From: Bacillota bacterium
GTDB lineage: Bacteria > Bacillota > Clostridia > Acetivibrionales > DSM-1351
Reading direction: 5' to 3'
Assembly (NCBI GenBank): GCA_023391425.1
Contig: JAEWAX010000072.1
Span: 1 to 35,002 of the forward strand
Length of the DNA: 35,002 nt
Made by a program: the position numbers and the translations under genes. Below, piece by piece: positions 1 to 9,300 of the stretch (position 1 is the stretch's first letter; each line of letters starts with the position of its first letter). Under the pieces are notes generated by a model, which saw nothing but the letters and a program-made list of their open reading frames with translations, had not been told where the DNA came from and searched no databases.

Positions 1-101
1 AAAAGAAAAGCCGACTTTTCCCCATAAAGAGCAGCACTTTGGTTCAACATTTCCTTCAAATTTCCAACGTTCTTTACATCATATAATGTAGTAGGTTTCA
101 T
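1..101 (-). CDS. AMP-dependent acyl-CoA ligase, N-terminal fragment (runs off window)
   Basis: The first 33 codons of a minus-strand gene begin with ATG at 101 behind a good ribosome binding site (GGGGTGA, 4 nt spacing). The peptide starts MKPTTLYDVKNVGNLKEML and continues with NQSAALYGEKSAFL. This matches the usual N-terminus of long-chain acyl-CoA synthetases and other AMP-binding ligases, where an N-L-x-E-x-L helix is followed by a LYG(D/E)+(T/S)AF motif. Such enzymes activate a carboxylic acid with ATP and join it to CoA. The catalytic domain lies outside the window, so the substrate and even completeness cannot be judged. A promoter is visible at 147-175. Confidence 0.6.
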   Translation of the reverse strand, partial: MKPTTLYDVKNVGNLKEMLNQSAALYGEKSAFL

Positions 102-146
102 ATATTCACCCCAAAAATCTAAACAAAGATAACACCGTATCATTGA

Positions 147-175
147 ACTATAACATACAAACTTTTATGATACAA
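147..175 (-). promoter_or_regulatory. Predicted sigma-A promoter for the acyl-CoA ligase gene
   Basis: On the minus strand a TTGTAT -35 box (175-170) is followed after 17 nt by a TATAGT -10 box (152-147), with a TG dinucleotide one base upstream of the -10 (extended -10). It lies about 45 nt before the start codon at 101 and nothing else is between them. This is a motif match only. Confidence 0.5.
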
Positions 176-223
176 TCTTTGTACAAAATTTATTATATTG
201 TTCATGGATTATAAAGGGATTGT

Positions 224-1519
224 TCAGCAGCAAAAACATGCATAGAGAGGAACTGTCTTCTTATCATCCTCAAAACCAAAATTTTTAACAGATAGCTTTA
301 TGGCATATTCTGGCTTATGTGTATCCATATAAACCTTTAAGCTTTTAGCTTTAGTGTTGTCAGCTGATTTAACTTCAACTGGAATAATTTTGCCTTTTCG
401 CTGGATAATAAAGTCAACCTCTGCCCCTCTATCTGATTCCCAGTAATAATTGGTATATCCATTTGCAGTTAATTGATTGCAAACATAGTTTTCTACCATA
501 CCACCTTTAAAGTCATTGAGTTCACTTGAAAGATAGAGAACATCCTCTGGTACGATTTCTTTTTTTGCACAAAGCAATCCAATATCAGAAACATAAATTT
601 TGAAAGAGTCAATATCTCGATAATTCCCTAGTGGCTTTTTAATGTTTTCAACACGGTATATTCGGCTAACAATGCCTGATAAGCAAAGCCATTCAATAGC
701 ATTTTCAAATTCTGCTGCCCTTGCACCCTTTTTTATAAGCTTATATTGAAATCTTGTATTTTTTCTTGAAAGCTGAACTGTTATGTTATCATATACCAGG
801 CGAGTTTTTTTAATTCCATTTAGGTTATTATACTTACTCATATCATTGAGATAGCTTACTAATATCATGCTTTGTGTGTGCCTTACTAAAATATAATCCT
901 TTGTTTCAATAAATTTATTAACACAGTCAGGCATACCACCAACTACAAGAAATTGACGATAATATTGTATAGCAGCTTCATGTAAAGCAGCTGGCATAGG
1001 TGAATTATCATTAAAGCAATGCTTAATCTGATCAACAAGCTCCACCTCACCACATGCCAGCAAAAATTCCTCCATATCCATTGGATACAAAGTTTTTATA
1101 TCAATCTTTCCAACCGGAAATGAAAATTGTTCTCTGTTTACAGCAACTCCAAGCAAACTACCAGCTACAATTATGTGATATTCAGGTGCATTTTCGCAAA
1201 AATACTTTAAGGAAGTAATTGCTCTTTCGCATAACTGAACTTCATCCAATACTATCAATGTCTTTTCTTTAATAATGGTTTGATTTGCAATACGTGATAA
1301 TATTGGAATTAGCACCATTGGTTCGATACTTTCTTCAAAGGTCTTCATAAGAGTAGGGTTAGTTTCAAAATTAAAGTACGCTACATTTTCATATTGTTTT
1401 CGCCCAAATTCTAAAATAGAATAGGTTTTCCCAACCTGTCTTGCTCCTTGCAAAATCAGTGGTTTACGATATGGGCTGTTCTTCCAAGTTATTAGATATT
1501 CGTTAATTTTTCTATACAT
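224..1519 (-). CDS. DUF4143-type AAA ATPase (PD-(D/E)XK C-terminus)
   Basis: This family has an N-terminal P-loop ATPase (AAA_14) and a C-terminal DUF4143 domain with a nuclease-like fold. Visible motifs are the Walker A segment LQGARQVGKTYSI near the N-terminus, the Walker B LIVLDEVQLCE, and a sensor-like HIIVAGSLLG. In the C-terminal third, ESDRGAEVDFIIQRKGKI followed by PVEVKSA carries the D...ExK pattern of the nuclease fold. The reading frame is open from 1531, but the ATG at 1531 abuts the AAGGA, while the ATG at 1519 has GGGTGA at suitable spacing, so I take 1519. Such ATPases are common as isolated accessory genes and their role is not settled. A deletion remnant of a second copy lies at 30427-30540. 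Confidence 0.85.
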   Translation of the reverse strand: MYRKINEYLITWKNSPYRKPLILQGARQVGKTYSILEFGRKQYENVAYFNFETNPTLMKTFEESIEPMVLIPILSRIANQTIIKEKTLIVLDEVQLCERAITSLKYFCENAPEYHIIVAGSLLGVAVNREQFSFPVGKIDIKTLYPMDMEEFLLACGEVELVDQIKHCFNDNSPMPAALHEAAIQYYRQFLVVGGMPDCVNKFIETKDYILVRHTQSMILVSYLNDMSKYNNLNGIKKTRLVYDNITVQLSRKNTRFQYKLIKKGARAAEFENAIEWLCLSGIVSRIYRVENIKKPLGNYRDIDSFKIYVSDIGLLCAKKEIVPEDVLYLSSELNDFKGGMVENYVCNQLTANGYTNYYWESDRGAEVDFIIQRKGKIIPVEVKSADNTKAKSLKVYMDTHKPEYAIKLSVKNFGFEDDKKTVPLYACFCC

Positions 1520-1601
1520 GATATCACCCATTCCTTTATTTATGGTACCAGTATATCATATATATGTGTAAAAATTAATAATATTTCCCGAATATAACAC
1601 G

Positions 1602-1853
1602 TTAAATTACATGAATATTTTTATGTTTTAACACTAAATCATGCCATTCTCCATAAACCATCTGCATCAAAATTCCTCTTGCATCCATCATTGGATTTTC
1701 TGGAATAGTCTTTAGCCCTAACTCAAGAATTAATTTGCCAGTTACTGCTAAGCATAATGCATCTATAACATCATCTATTTTCTTTCTATATGGAACATCA
1801 CTTAAGAATTTTTCAATAACTCATCGTACATCAGAATAGTAGCTTTCCAAAAT
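1602..1853 (-). pseudogene. DUF429 protein remnant (C-terminal part, internal stop)
   Basis: Reading leftwards from about 1853, one frame gives LDILESYYSDVR, a TGA stop, then VIEKFLSDVPYRKKIDD, VIDALCLAV, and GLKTIPENPMMDARGILMQM, ending at TAA 1602. The D-D-x-x-D-A helix followed by TIPE-P-D-x-x-G is the C-terminal signature of DUF429 proteins (predicted nuclease-fold family). The N-terminal two thirds are absent, there is an in-frame TGA, and no start codon or ribosome binding site is present. It directly abuts the end of the truncated HD gene, in another frame, suggesting that a deletion joined two genes. The family call rests on motif recall. Confidence 0.6.
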
Positions 1854-1854
1854 A

Positions 1855-2244
1855 TCAAGCCTCAATATCAGCTATTTGTCTTCTCTCATCCTCATTTAAA
1901 TCTAGAATTCCAAACCTCTCATATATAGTCCGTTGCAGCTTGTCCTCAATATCAAAATATGCAGGTAAATTCTTTTTAACAGGCCTTGTTAAGTCAGAAA
2001 TGTAGCTTTCGCTAGCATCATGAAGTAGACAACCCAGTTGTACTCTTTGAGAATACCTTCTTAGCTTTGCTTCTTTATAGCAATTTATAGAATGCTGCGC
2101 TACAGAGTAAAAATGTTTGAAATGACCATTAGCTCTAGTCATTAGCGATAGTGCATGTGCTATATCGACTATATTAATATCTGATTTGGTAGGTTCTAAA
2201 GGATAAAATTTAATTTTGGAATATGTAAGTATGTAGTCTGACAT
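1855..2244 (-). CDS. HD-domain hydrolase, probably C-terminally truncated
   Basis: The product (129 residues) resembles HD-superfamily phosphohydrolases of the YfbR / 5'-deoxynucleotidase type. The N-terminus has IVDIAHALSLMTRANGHFKH, then the paired metal ligands VAQHS and LLHDASESY, and the typical continuation DLTRPVKKNLPAY. Relatives usually run about 170-200 residues, with further helices after the point where this frame stops (ending RRQIADIEA). The stop falls at the junction with a DUF429 remnant, so the tail is probably lost and activity is doubtful. ATG 2244 follows AGGAGA at 4 nt spacing. It is third in a row after the helicase and methyltransferase genes (31 nt gap to the latter). 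Confidence 0.6.
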   Translation of the reverse strand: MSDYILTYSKIKFYPLEPTKSDINIVDIAHALSLMTRANGHFKHFYSVAQHSINCYKEAKLRRYSQRVQLGCLLHDASESYISDLTRPVKKNLPAYFDIEDKLQRTIYERFGILDLNEDERRQIADIEA

Positions 2245-2275
2245 GGGTTCTCCTATAAATACGTGATTTCTTTGG

Positions 2276-2866
2276 TTAATAAGGTTTATACTTTTTACAT
2301 AGAATATTTATCCAGAATTCATCTTTTCTATCTTGACGAACATCTTGGGTCTTCCATACCTTGATTATTGTTAAGTCTTTATGATTTTCAATAAGGCTTT
2401 TCAATGTTACTTCATTGTAAGAGTTAAAAAGTCTTCCATCTCTAATTATTTCTCCATCTCCATACTTAAAAGACGCATAAAATATCCCTTCAGACTTTAG
2501 GCTATTTGCAATTCTTTGAATTACTATATATATTTCGTCCCTACTCACATGTAAAAGCGAAGCGCAAGCCCAAACTCCATCAAATTCCCCATTAAATCTA
2601 ATATCTTGAAACCTCATTTTAATAGTTTTCTGTCCTGTAAGTTCTGAGCTAAGACGTACCATTTCGTCAGAAGCATCGAGAGAAACAACATCAAGTCCCT
2701 TATTTAAAAAATATAAAGTGTCTCTACCCGAGCCACAACCAGCATCTAGTATTTTCCCTTGAGGTTTAACATATCTTAGAAACTCCTCTAATGCTTCACT
2801 CATGTCTGCGGAGACTGTATTCTTAAAAAACTCTTCTGAATTTATATTATAAAACTCAATGCTCAT
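2276..2866 (-). CDS. Class I SAM-dependent methyltransferase
   Basis: A 196-residue Rossmann-fold methyltransferase. Motif I is KILDAGCGSGRDTLYFL (residues about 38-54), with the acidic motif II end at VVSLDASDEM. Motif IV/V is seen in FDGVWACASLLHVSRDE, and LKSEGIFYASFKYGDGE is the post-motif strand. The layout matches the Methyltransf_11/25 small-molecule group; the WACASLLHV segment lacks the NPPY or PC motifs of DNA methylases, so a DNA-modifying role is not supported. Start ATG 2866 follows AAAGGGAT. The gap to the stop of the HKD-nuclease/helicase gene is only 14 nt, so they are probably co-transcribed. Substrate unknown. Confidence 0.8.
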   Translation of the reverse strand: MSIEFYNINSEEFFKNTVSADMSEALEEFLRYVKPQGKILDAGCGSGRDTLYFLNKGLDVVSLDASDEMVRLSSELTGQKTIKMRFQDIRFNGEFDGVWACASLLHVSRDEIYIVIQRIANSLKSEGIFYASFKYGDGEIIRDGRLFNSYNEVTLKSLIENHKDLTIIKVWKTQDVRQDRKDEFWINILCKKYKPY

Positions 2867-2880
2867 ATTTTTATCCCTTT

Positions 2881-5307
2881 CTATTCATCCTGCTTCTTGT
2901 ATAGTTTAGTACATTTATCTCTTAACCTGTATTCAAGGATATCTTCAATATGCTTAACAAATAGTGGACTATTAAATTTTAATATTTCATCCGAAATATA
3001 TAGTTCTTTATTAATTTCATCAAAGTTAAAAAAAATCGAGCTTTTGTTTATATGTTTGATTGGCATTTTAATAGCTAGGCTTTTATATTTTTCAATTGAC
3101 CAATTAAGATAATTTTTACTTCCTGCGTCCTGCATATCTATAGAATTCCTTGGATTTTCATAAAAATTCTTCATTCTAAATGCTACATCATTCGCACTTA
3201 CCTTTGGAGAAAGCTTTCCACCTTTAATAAATGCACTTATTGTAGGAATTTTATAAAGCTTGACCATGTTCATAGTCTCAATTTCAAGTAAAAACTGTTC
3301 AGCAGATGTATTTAACCAAATTTTTTCTTCTTCATTTAACTCACCAAACTGAGCCAATAAGCCAAGATATCCATTTTTAAGCTTAATGAACTCTGAAATT
3401 TTAATATCTGACCCTTCAAATATGTCTGTTCTTGTAGGTCGCCTTCCAAGCTCCTCTTTTAATCTATAGTATTCGTTTTCAATTCGAGTAGGTAACTTTT
3501 CATTCTTTCTAAGTTCTTCAAAAAGATCGATCAATTTTAAATCAAATTGTACACTGCAGCCTTCTGGATACACTATATCAACAATAGCTTTATTATTTCG
3601 GCTCATTGGATTTTTGCCACTTAAAAGTATAGGTAAAGTATGCGCCCGTCTATAATTTCCTATAAAATCAAGTACTGTTAAATGACTTTTATCTGAGTAT
3701 TTTCTCAAACCTCTGCCAAGCTGTTGAATAAAAACTGTATATGATTCCGTAGGTCTGAGAAATAATACAGAGTCCAGTTCTGGAATATCTACACCCTCAT
3801 TAAAAATATCAACAACGAAAATAACTTTTATCTCTCCATCGATTAATAAGTCAATTGCCTTTTCTCTTTGCTCTGTATAATCTCCATCTCCAGTATGTAC
3901 TGCGACAGCCTTAATACCCAATTTGTTAAACTCCCCAGCCATAAAATTAGCATGACTTACCGAACAGCAAAAAGCTACAGTTTTTTTCAAGTTAAACATT
4001 TTATAATATTTAACTACCAAATCTGAACGTTTCTCTGCTGACAATGCCTTTTCAAGCTCTTTCTCGTTATATTTACCATTTTTCAAATTAATTTTATCAT
4101 AATCAGTATCATCATAAACGCCATAATATCTAAACGGAACTAAATAATCTCTTTCAATAGCTTCTTTTAAATTAATCTCATAAACAAGATTATCATCACA
4201 GAATTCAAAAATATCCTTATTATCCATTCTGAATGGTGTCGCTGTAAGTCCAAGTAAAAACCTTGGTTTGAAATAATCTACAATGCACTTATAAGTGTTT
4301 GCAGCCACATGATGGAATTCATCAATAATAATATAGTCAAAAGCATTAGGTTTGAAATAGGATTCATTAAGATAGTTTTCTTTTCCAAGAGTCTGTACAC
4401 TGGCAAAGATAACTTCTGCATCTTTTTGTGTGGTGGATGCTTTAAATAGCCCAAAGCTTTTGTTAGGCATAACTCTCCGAAAGCTATTGTAAGCTTGGTT
4501 TAGAATTTCTTCTCTGTGCGCTACAAATAAAATTCTTCTATATTTTAAGCTGTCAAAAGCTGCTAAGTATGTTTTCCCCACACCAGTTGCCATAACAACA
4601 AGACCTTTATCCATACCTTCTTCTCTTGTTTTGTTTAAATGGTAAAGAGCTTCAATTTGAGCACCATACGGTTTGATAGGTTGTATAACCTCATAAGCAT
4701 CCACTTGTTCTGTAGCCACATTCCCTGTATGATTGTCTTTCTGTTCGAAATGTTCTTTACTGGCATCATCAATAAGCCTGTTTTTCTTCCAATCAATACT
4801 GTAGTCTTTTAAAGCCTCATCGTCAAGCTTAAATGCGTGCTCTTCAAACAAATTATCGAAGTCATCTATGAATTGATTAAAATTCTCTTCACGATGATTT
4901 TTTACAATTTTATAATTCCATTCTACCCCATTCTCTAAAGCAGACTTAGAAATATTTGATGAACCTATATATATTTCACCATTCTCTTCATCTTGAAAGA
5001 TATATGTTTTGGGGTGAAAGGAGATACCTTTATGTTTAAAGATCCTCATATCAATGGATTTACCAAGTGCCATCTTGAGTAAGTATAGTGCAGATGGTTC
5101 TGTAATCCCAAGGTAATAGCCAGTAAGAATCTGAATTTGAGCACCCTTACTTAAGGCATAGATAAGATCATCTAGAATTAGCTTTACTCCACTTTCCATA
5201 ATAAATGCTGCTAAAATTTTTATTTTGCTAGAGTTTCTTATTGCTTGCTTTAATGGCTCAAGTAATCTAGTATCTTTATTGGTTATAAGTGCATTTTGAG
5301 GAAGCAT
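2881..5307 (-). CDS. HKD (PLD-like) nuclease fused to DExH helicase
   Basis: A large two-enzyme protein (about 808 residues). The N-terminal 190 residues form a phospholipase-D-type nuclease domain, with FHPKTYIF giving the H-x-K pair and IYIGSSNISKSAL the downstream GSSN. An SF2 helicase follows. Counting from the upstream TTG, Walker A ATGVGKT is near residue 245, IIIDEFHH (DExH) near 332, LGLTATPFR near 358, and motif VI QQLGRGLRK near 540. The last 250 residues contain RRPTRTDIF-type repeats. The combination corresponds to COG3886-COG1061 proteins, seen in defence islands and presumed to act on nucleic acid. The frame opens at a TTG (5316), but the ATG at 5307 with a weak GGA site is equally possible. 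It heads a likely operon with the methyltransferase and HD genes. Confidence 0.85.
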   Translation of the reverse strand: MLPQNALITNKDTRLLEPLKQAIRNSSKIKILAAFIMESGVKLILDDLIYALSKGAQIQILTGYYLGITEPSALYLLKMALGKSIDMRIFKHKGISFHPKTYIFQDEENGEIYIGSSNISKSALENGVEWNYKIVKNHREENFNQFIDDFDNLFEEHAFKLDDEALKDYSIDWKKNRLIDDASKEHFEQKDNHTGNVATEQVDAYEVIQPIKPYGAQIEALYHLNKTREEGMDKGLVVMATGVGKTYLAAFDSLKYRRILFVAHREEILNQAYNSFRRVMPNKSFGLFKASTTQKDAEVIFASVQTLGKENYLNESYFKPNAFDYIIIDEFHHVAANTYKCIVDYFKPRFLLGLTATPFRMDNKDIFEFCDDNLVYEINLKEAIERDYLVPFRYYGVYDDTDYDKINLKNGKYNEKELEKALSAEKRSDLVVKYYKMFNLKKTVAFCCSVSHANFMAGEFNKLGIKAVAVHTGDGDYTEQREKAIDLLIDGEIKVIFVVDIFNEGVDIPELDSVLFLRPTESYTVFIQQLGRGLRKYSDKSHLTVLDFIGNYRRAHTLPILLSGKNPMSRNNKAIVDIVYPEGCSVQFDLKLIDLFEELRKNEKLPTRIENEYYRLKEELGRRPTRTDIFEGSDIKISEFIKLKNGYLGLLAQFGELNEEEKIWLNTSAEQFLLEIETMNMVKLYKIPTISAFIKGGKLSPKVSANDVAFRMKNFYENPRNSIDMQDAGSKNYLNWSIEKYKSLAIKMPIKHINKSSIFFNFDEINKELYISDEILKFNSPLFVKHIEDILEYRLRDKCTKLYKKQDE

Positions 5308-5359
5308 AGTATCCAACTTTCATTATTTTGTATGTGTTTAATATTATTCAAAGGTCTAA

Positions 5360-6115
5360 CTACTTGATTTTTAATGCTGCCATGTTTTTATCAGGTATGT
5401 TCTTATCTATGCTATTGACTACTGATTTTAACTGTAATGAAATTTTTTTACATTCATCGCGTGAGTACTTTGTCTCCTGAGAATCCAAATACTGTTGAAG
5501 CTTATCCGTCTGCATTACAAGCAGCTCAGGGAAATGCTGCTTTACCTTATCATTGACTTCATCAAGAGTAACTATTGTCTTGACATAGTAGTTTCCAATA
5601 TTGTTTTTCTGCATAAAATCATTTACTGTTTTTGACTGAAGAATGCTTTGTTTGACTACTGCAAAACTGTTTTCTTTATTTGAAGCTTCGACTTGCTTGG
5701 AATGAATTGTATAAATACCTTTTGGACAAATAAGAATATTTTGAATACTAGTATTCTCTATAATAAAATTTGAAAACATATAGTAATTCTCTGGTAATTT
5801 AGAAAATAGATTTTTATCTTTATCCTTTTGCTTCATAAATAGACTCTTTATCGATAAGGTAGCCTTCATTAAGAATACTAGTGCAATCAATAAGAAAATC
5901 ATTGCAAAAATGTTCAGGTCATTTATTAGAGTAATTACATTACTAATAAAAGTTGTTATTCCTTCAAATGCTAATTTAATGGCTTTAGTAATGCTACTCA
6001 TATAATTTTGAGCTAAAAAACCCAATAATGTAGATATAACTGCGATGCCCGCATAAATTAGAGTCTTTTTGAGTGACTTTTTTGCATTTTGGGGTTTGTT
6101 TTTTATATGTACCAT
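5360..6115 (-). CDS. Membrane-anchored NERD-like domain protein
   Basis: A 251-residue protein with a basic N-terminus and two hydrophobic segments (about residues 18-40 and 65-90), then a soluble domain. That domain, FIIENTSIQNILICPKGIY followed by TIHSK, resembles the N-terminal strands of NERD (nuclease-related) domains, where a genomic-context D/E-x-K fold begins with a hydrophobic 'v.n.li.p.gi..idsK' pattern. The later segments AVVKQSILQSKTVNDFM and VKTIVTLDEVN fit the helix and the strand that follow in NERD proteins. I see no clear catalytic D...ExK, so nuclease activity is uncertain. The start ATG follows AAGGAG at 10 nt. A zinc-finger remnant often associated with NERD proteins lies just upstream (6217-6340). 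Confidence 0.6.
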   Translation of the reverse strand: MVHIKNKPQNAKKSLKKTLIYAGIAVISTLLGFLAQNYMSSITKAIKLAFEGITTFISNVITLINDLNIFAMIFLLIALVFLMKATLSIKSLFMKQKDKDKNLFSKLPENYYMFSNFIIENTSIQNILICPKGIYTIHSKQVEASNKENSFAVVKQSILQSKTVNDFMQKNNIGNYYVKTIVTLDEVNDKVKQHFPELLVMQTDKLQQYLDSQETKYSRDECKKISLQLKSVVNSIDKNIPDKNMAALKIK

Positions 6116-6216
6116 TCACACATTACTCCTTAATTTCATTCAGCAACTTACCATTTCATCCATATTAACCACACTATACCATTATACACTCCAACCCTTC
6201 ATGTCACAATACTACA

Positions 6217-6340
6217 TTATTTTGCAATAAATCTACACTTGGGATAGTTGCTGCAACCCATGAACTGACCGTACTTAACTATTTCTGCAAAAACATCAGC
6301 AAGTATGCTGTTACTTATCTTTTCCAATATAAATACTAAC
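6217..6340 (-). pseudogene. Topoisomerase-type C4 zinc-finger remnant
   Basis: Between the helicase stop and the NERD-like gene, one minus-strand frame reads LEKISNSILADVFAEIVKYG and then QFMGCSNYPKCRFIAK, ending at TAA 6217. G-x-F-x-G-C-S-N-Y-P-K-C is the second half of the topoisomerase DNA-binding C4 zinc finger, which also occurs as a tail on NERD and restriction-like proteins. The first Cys pair is missing and there is no start codon or ribosome binding site, so this is a leftover of a deleted gene. Confidence 0.55.
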
Positions 6341-6349
6341 GAAATAATT

Positions 6350-9300
6350 TTACTCTAATTTCTTGCCTGTTTTCTTTTCGTAATTTTTAATTACTGCATT
6401 AGGGATTCTACCCAAAAAATAATCTTCTATTAAATTCCATATTTCATCATTATTAAAATTCCCTTCAAAAATATATGTAAGCATTTCTACTGAGACTTCA
6501 TGCCTCTCACTTACAAGTTCTAACAACCTATTTTTATATCTCCAAGGTTTATCAATTATCTCTTTCATAGTTTTAGTTTGATTTACATAAATATAAATTT
6601 GACTATTCTTTCCACCGAGGGCTTTAAACACTAATAGATCAAGTGTTTCAAGTATTCCAAGTATAAGTAAACTTTCTCTAAATCCCTTATTCCCAGTTTC
6701 GTCAATTAAATATAGTGTACCTTCTAACAAACTATTTAGAATATAATTAAACCCACTTTCTATCCATCGAAAAAATCCGGTTATTCCAGTTAAAAATTTA
6801 TATTTAACTTCTCCAGATTTAAGGGCTTTTGCTACAAATACTTTGCCATGAATATTTTTACTATAATCTCTTTGGTATACGGACATTGCAGATATTATAG
6901 TTTCAATAATGCTTTTTGCTTTGTATATGTTTATAGGTACTAAATTCATCAATTCATTAACAAGCCCATTATCCCCATCCACATCATAAAACTTTTCTTG
7001 TCTTAATGATTGCTTTACAATTGTTTTGATGGCATTTAAGTAGGTTTCATATTTTTGTAAATAATTACTTTGAAAGTTAATGTTAACGCTTAGTGCTGGT
7101 TTGATAATATTCTTAAAATCGAATGTTAATTCTGTATTTTTTGAATACAGCAAATATTTAAATTTTGGGAAAGAATATTTGCTATTGAAATTAAGTTCCC
7201 AAATCTTTTTTAGGTTTACAGAGCAAATATGCATTGTTTTATCAACTTCCTGTAACACAGATCCATAAATTGCTTTTAAACCTTTTTGAGTAATAGGGTC
7301 TATTTGAAAAAATCCTATTTCAAAAAGTGGTATGGGTCTGACATGGAAAGGAGAAAATGAAAATCTTCTTTCAAAATCTTTTTGGATCAATAGCATCGCT
7401 GTTTTTACTTTGTTTATTCCATCATCTTCATTAAAAAAAGGATTCTCAAAAATATGTGCAAAACTTTCTGCATCTACCAGCATTCCATTACGTTTTTTAG
7501 TTATTCTATTTTCTTTATTGTTCTTTATATTATCTTGGTGTAATTGATAAACTTTACGAATAACCTCAACAAGCTGGTACTCTTTTATTATTGAAAGTCC
7601 ATGTAATCGATTAATATGTTTAAAGTCATTTTTCATAAATTTATAATAAGCCTCGCCGTTTAGGCTAGGTCTTCGTGCGGCTCTACCTATTTCTTGTACA
7701 TAATCACAAACATTACCTGTAGGTGAAAAGTGAGCTACAATTTCTATATCATCTATATCTATGCCCATACCGAAGGCTTTGGTTGCCAACATAATAGGAG
7801 TTTCTTTATTTAAAAATTTCTTATAGCTTTCCTCCTTTTCATAGCCAGTTAGCTGTCCATGATACTTCGAGACGTAATTACCCATATTTTTAAATATACA
7901 GTAATCCCAGAATCTATTAATTAAAGCTACAGTAGGGAAGTATATCAGCATTTTTTTATTGCACATCATTGCTTCATCAATCTTTTCTATTAATTGATCG
8001 AATTTATTTAATTCATATTCCGTTTTATCAGTAATCAGTTCTGCTTTTTCAATATTAATATTAATATCAGTTCTTTTTACATATCCCAGATATGCTATCG
8101 GATCTACCATTTTAAGACTTTGTATTGTTTCTTCGTACATATTTTCAATCCCACCATAAATAGCAGTAGCGGTAAATGTTGCAATCACAAACCCCATATT
8201 TTTATTCTTTAGTTGTGACTTTTTTATCTTATTTAAATGATCTCCTAAATACCAATAATCAGGTCTAAATTGTTTGCCCCAAGTTGTAACAATATGTGCC
8301 TCATCAACGACTAGTAGCCCTAAGGTTCTTTCTCCTATTATTTGTTCTAAATCGCTTTTACTTAGTAAGGATTCAGGAGACATGTATAAAATATGGCACT
8401 TTTTATCTGCAATATCATTTATTATCTCTTGTTTTTGAATTGGAGAAATATCTGAATTTATTGTTCGTGCAAAATTACAGTTGTGAATTTCTAAATTCGC
8501 AACTTGATCTTTCATTAATCCTATAAGTGGTGAAATTACTATCGTAAAAAGTTCGTATTTTTCGGCAAGATAAATAGCTGGTATTTGGAAAATTGCCGAC
8601 TTTCCAGCTCCTGTAGGAGCTGTTACAAATATGTCCCTATAATCTTTTCGGTAGATACTTTTTTCAGTCTCTTCAATTATGTTCGAAATTATTTGGCTTT
8701 GGGATATTTCTTCTACTATCTTCTCGTTGCCTATTAATCCATTTGTATTATAAACTTTAATCATTCTAAAGTTATTATAACCCCAGTGTTTTTTTAAGAT
8801 ATCTAAAAATTCCTGTTTGATTAATGTTTCTTCTCTTTTTTCCTCTATTATTCCAACCTTAATATCAACACTGTCTAGAAAATAACTTTTTAAAACTTTT
8901 ATTTTATCTTCTATGAGCATTTTGCCCAAACTCGTATTTTTTTCTAAAATGTATATAAATTTTATATCTTCATGAAGTAGCTTGTCCAACATAAGTATGT
9001 AATCTTCTTCATCAACTACTTCATAACAGTGGCTGGAAAGACTTATTTCTTCTTTATCAATTTCACTATTTTCTTTTTCAAAAATCTGAATAACTTCTTC
9101 TTTTTCATCTGCTAATATATTGTTATAAGTAACATAATAACTACCATTAATAAATTTGATATTCCCAAATATATTTGTTAAATCAACTATATTGCCGATT
9201 TCATACTGATCACCATCTTTTTCTTCATCATAATGGTTTACCAAAGCAACTAATTTTTCATTAGATAGTTTAGCATTAAGGGGATAGTAGTTAATAAACA

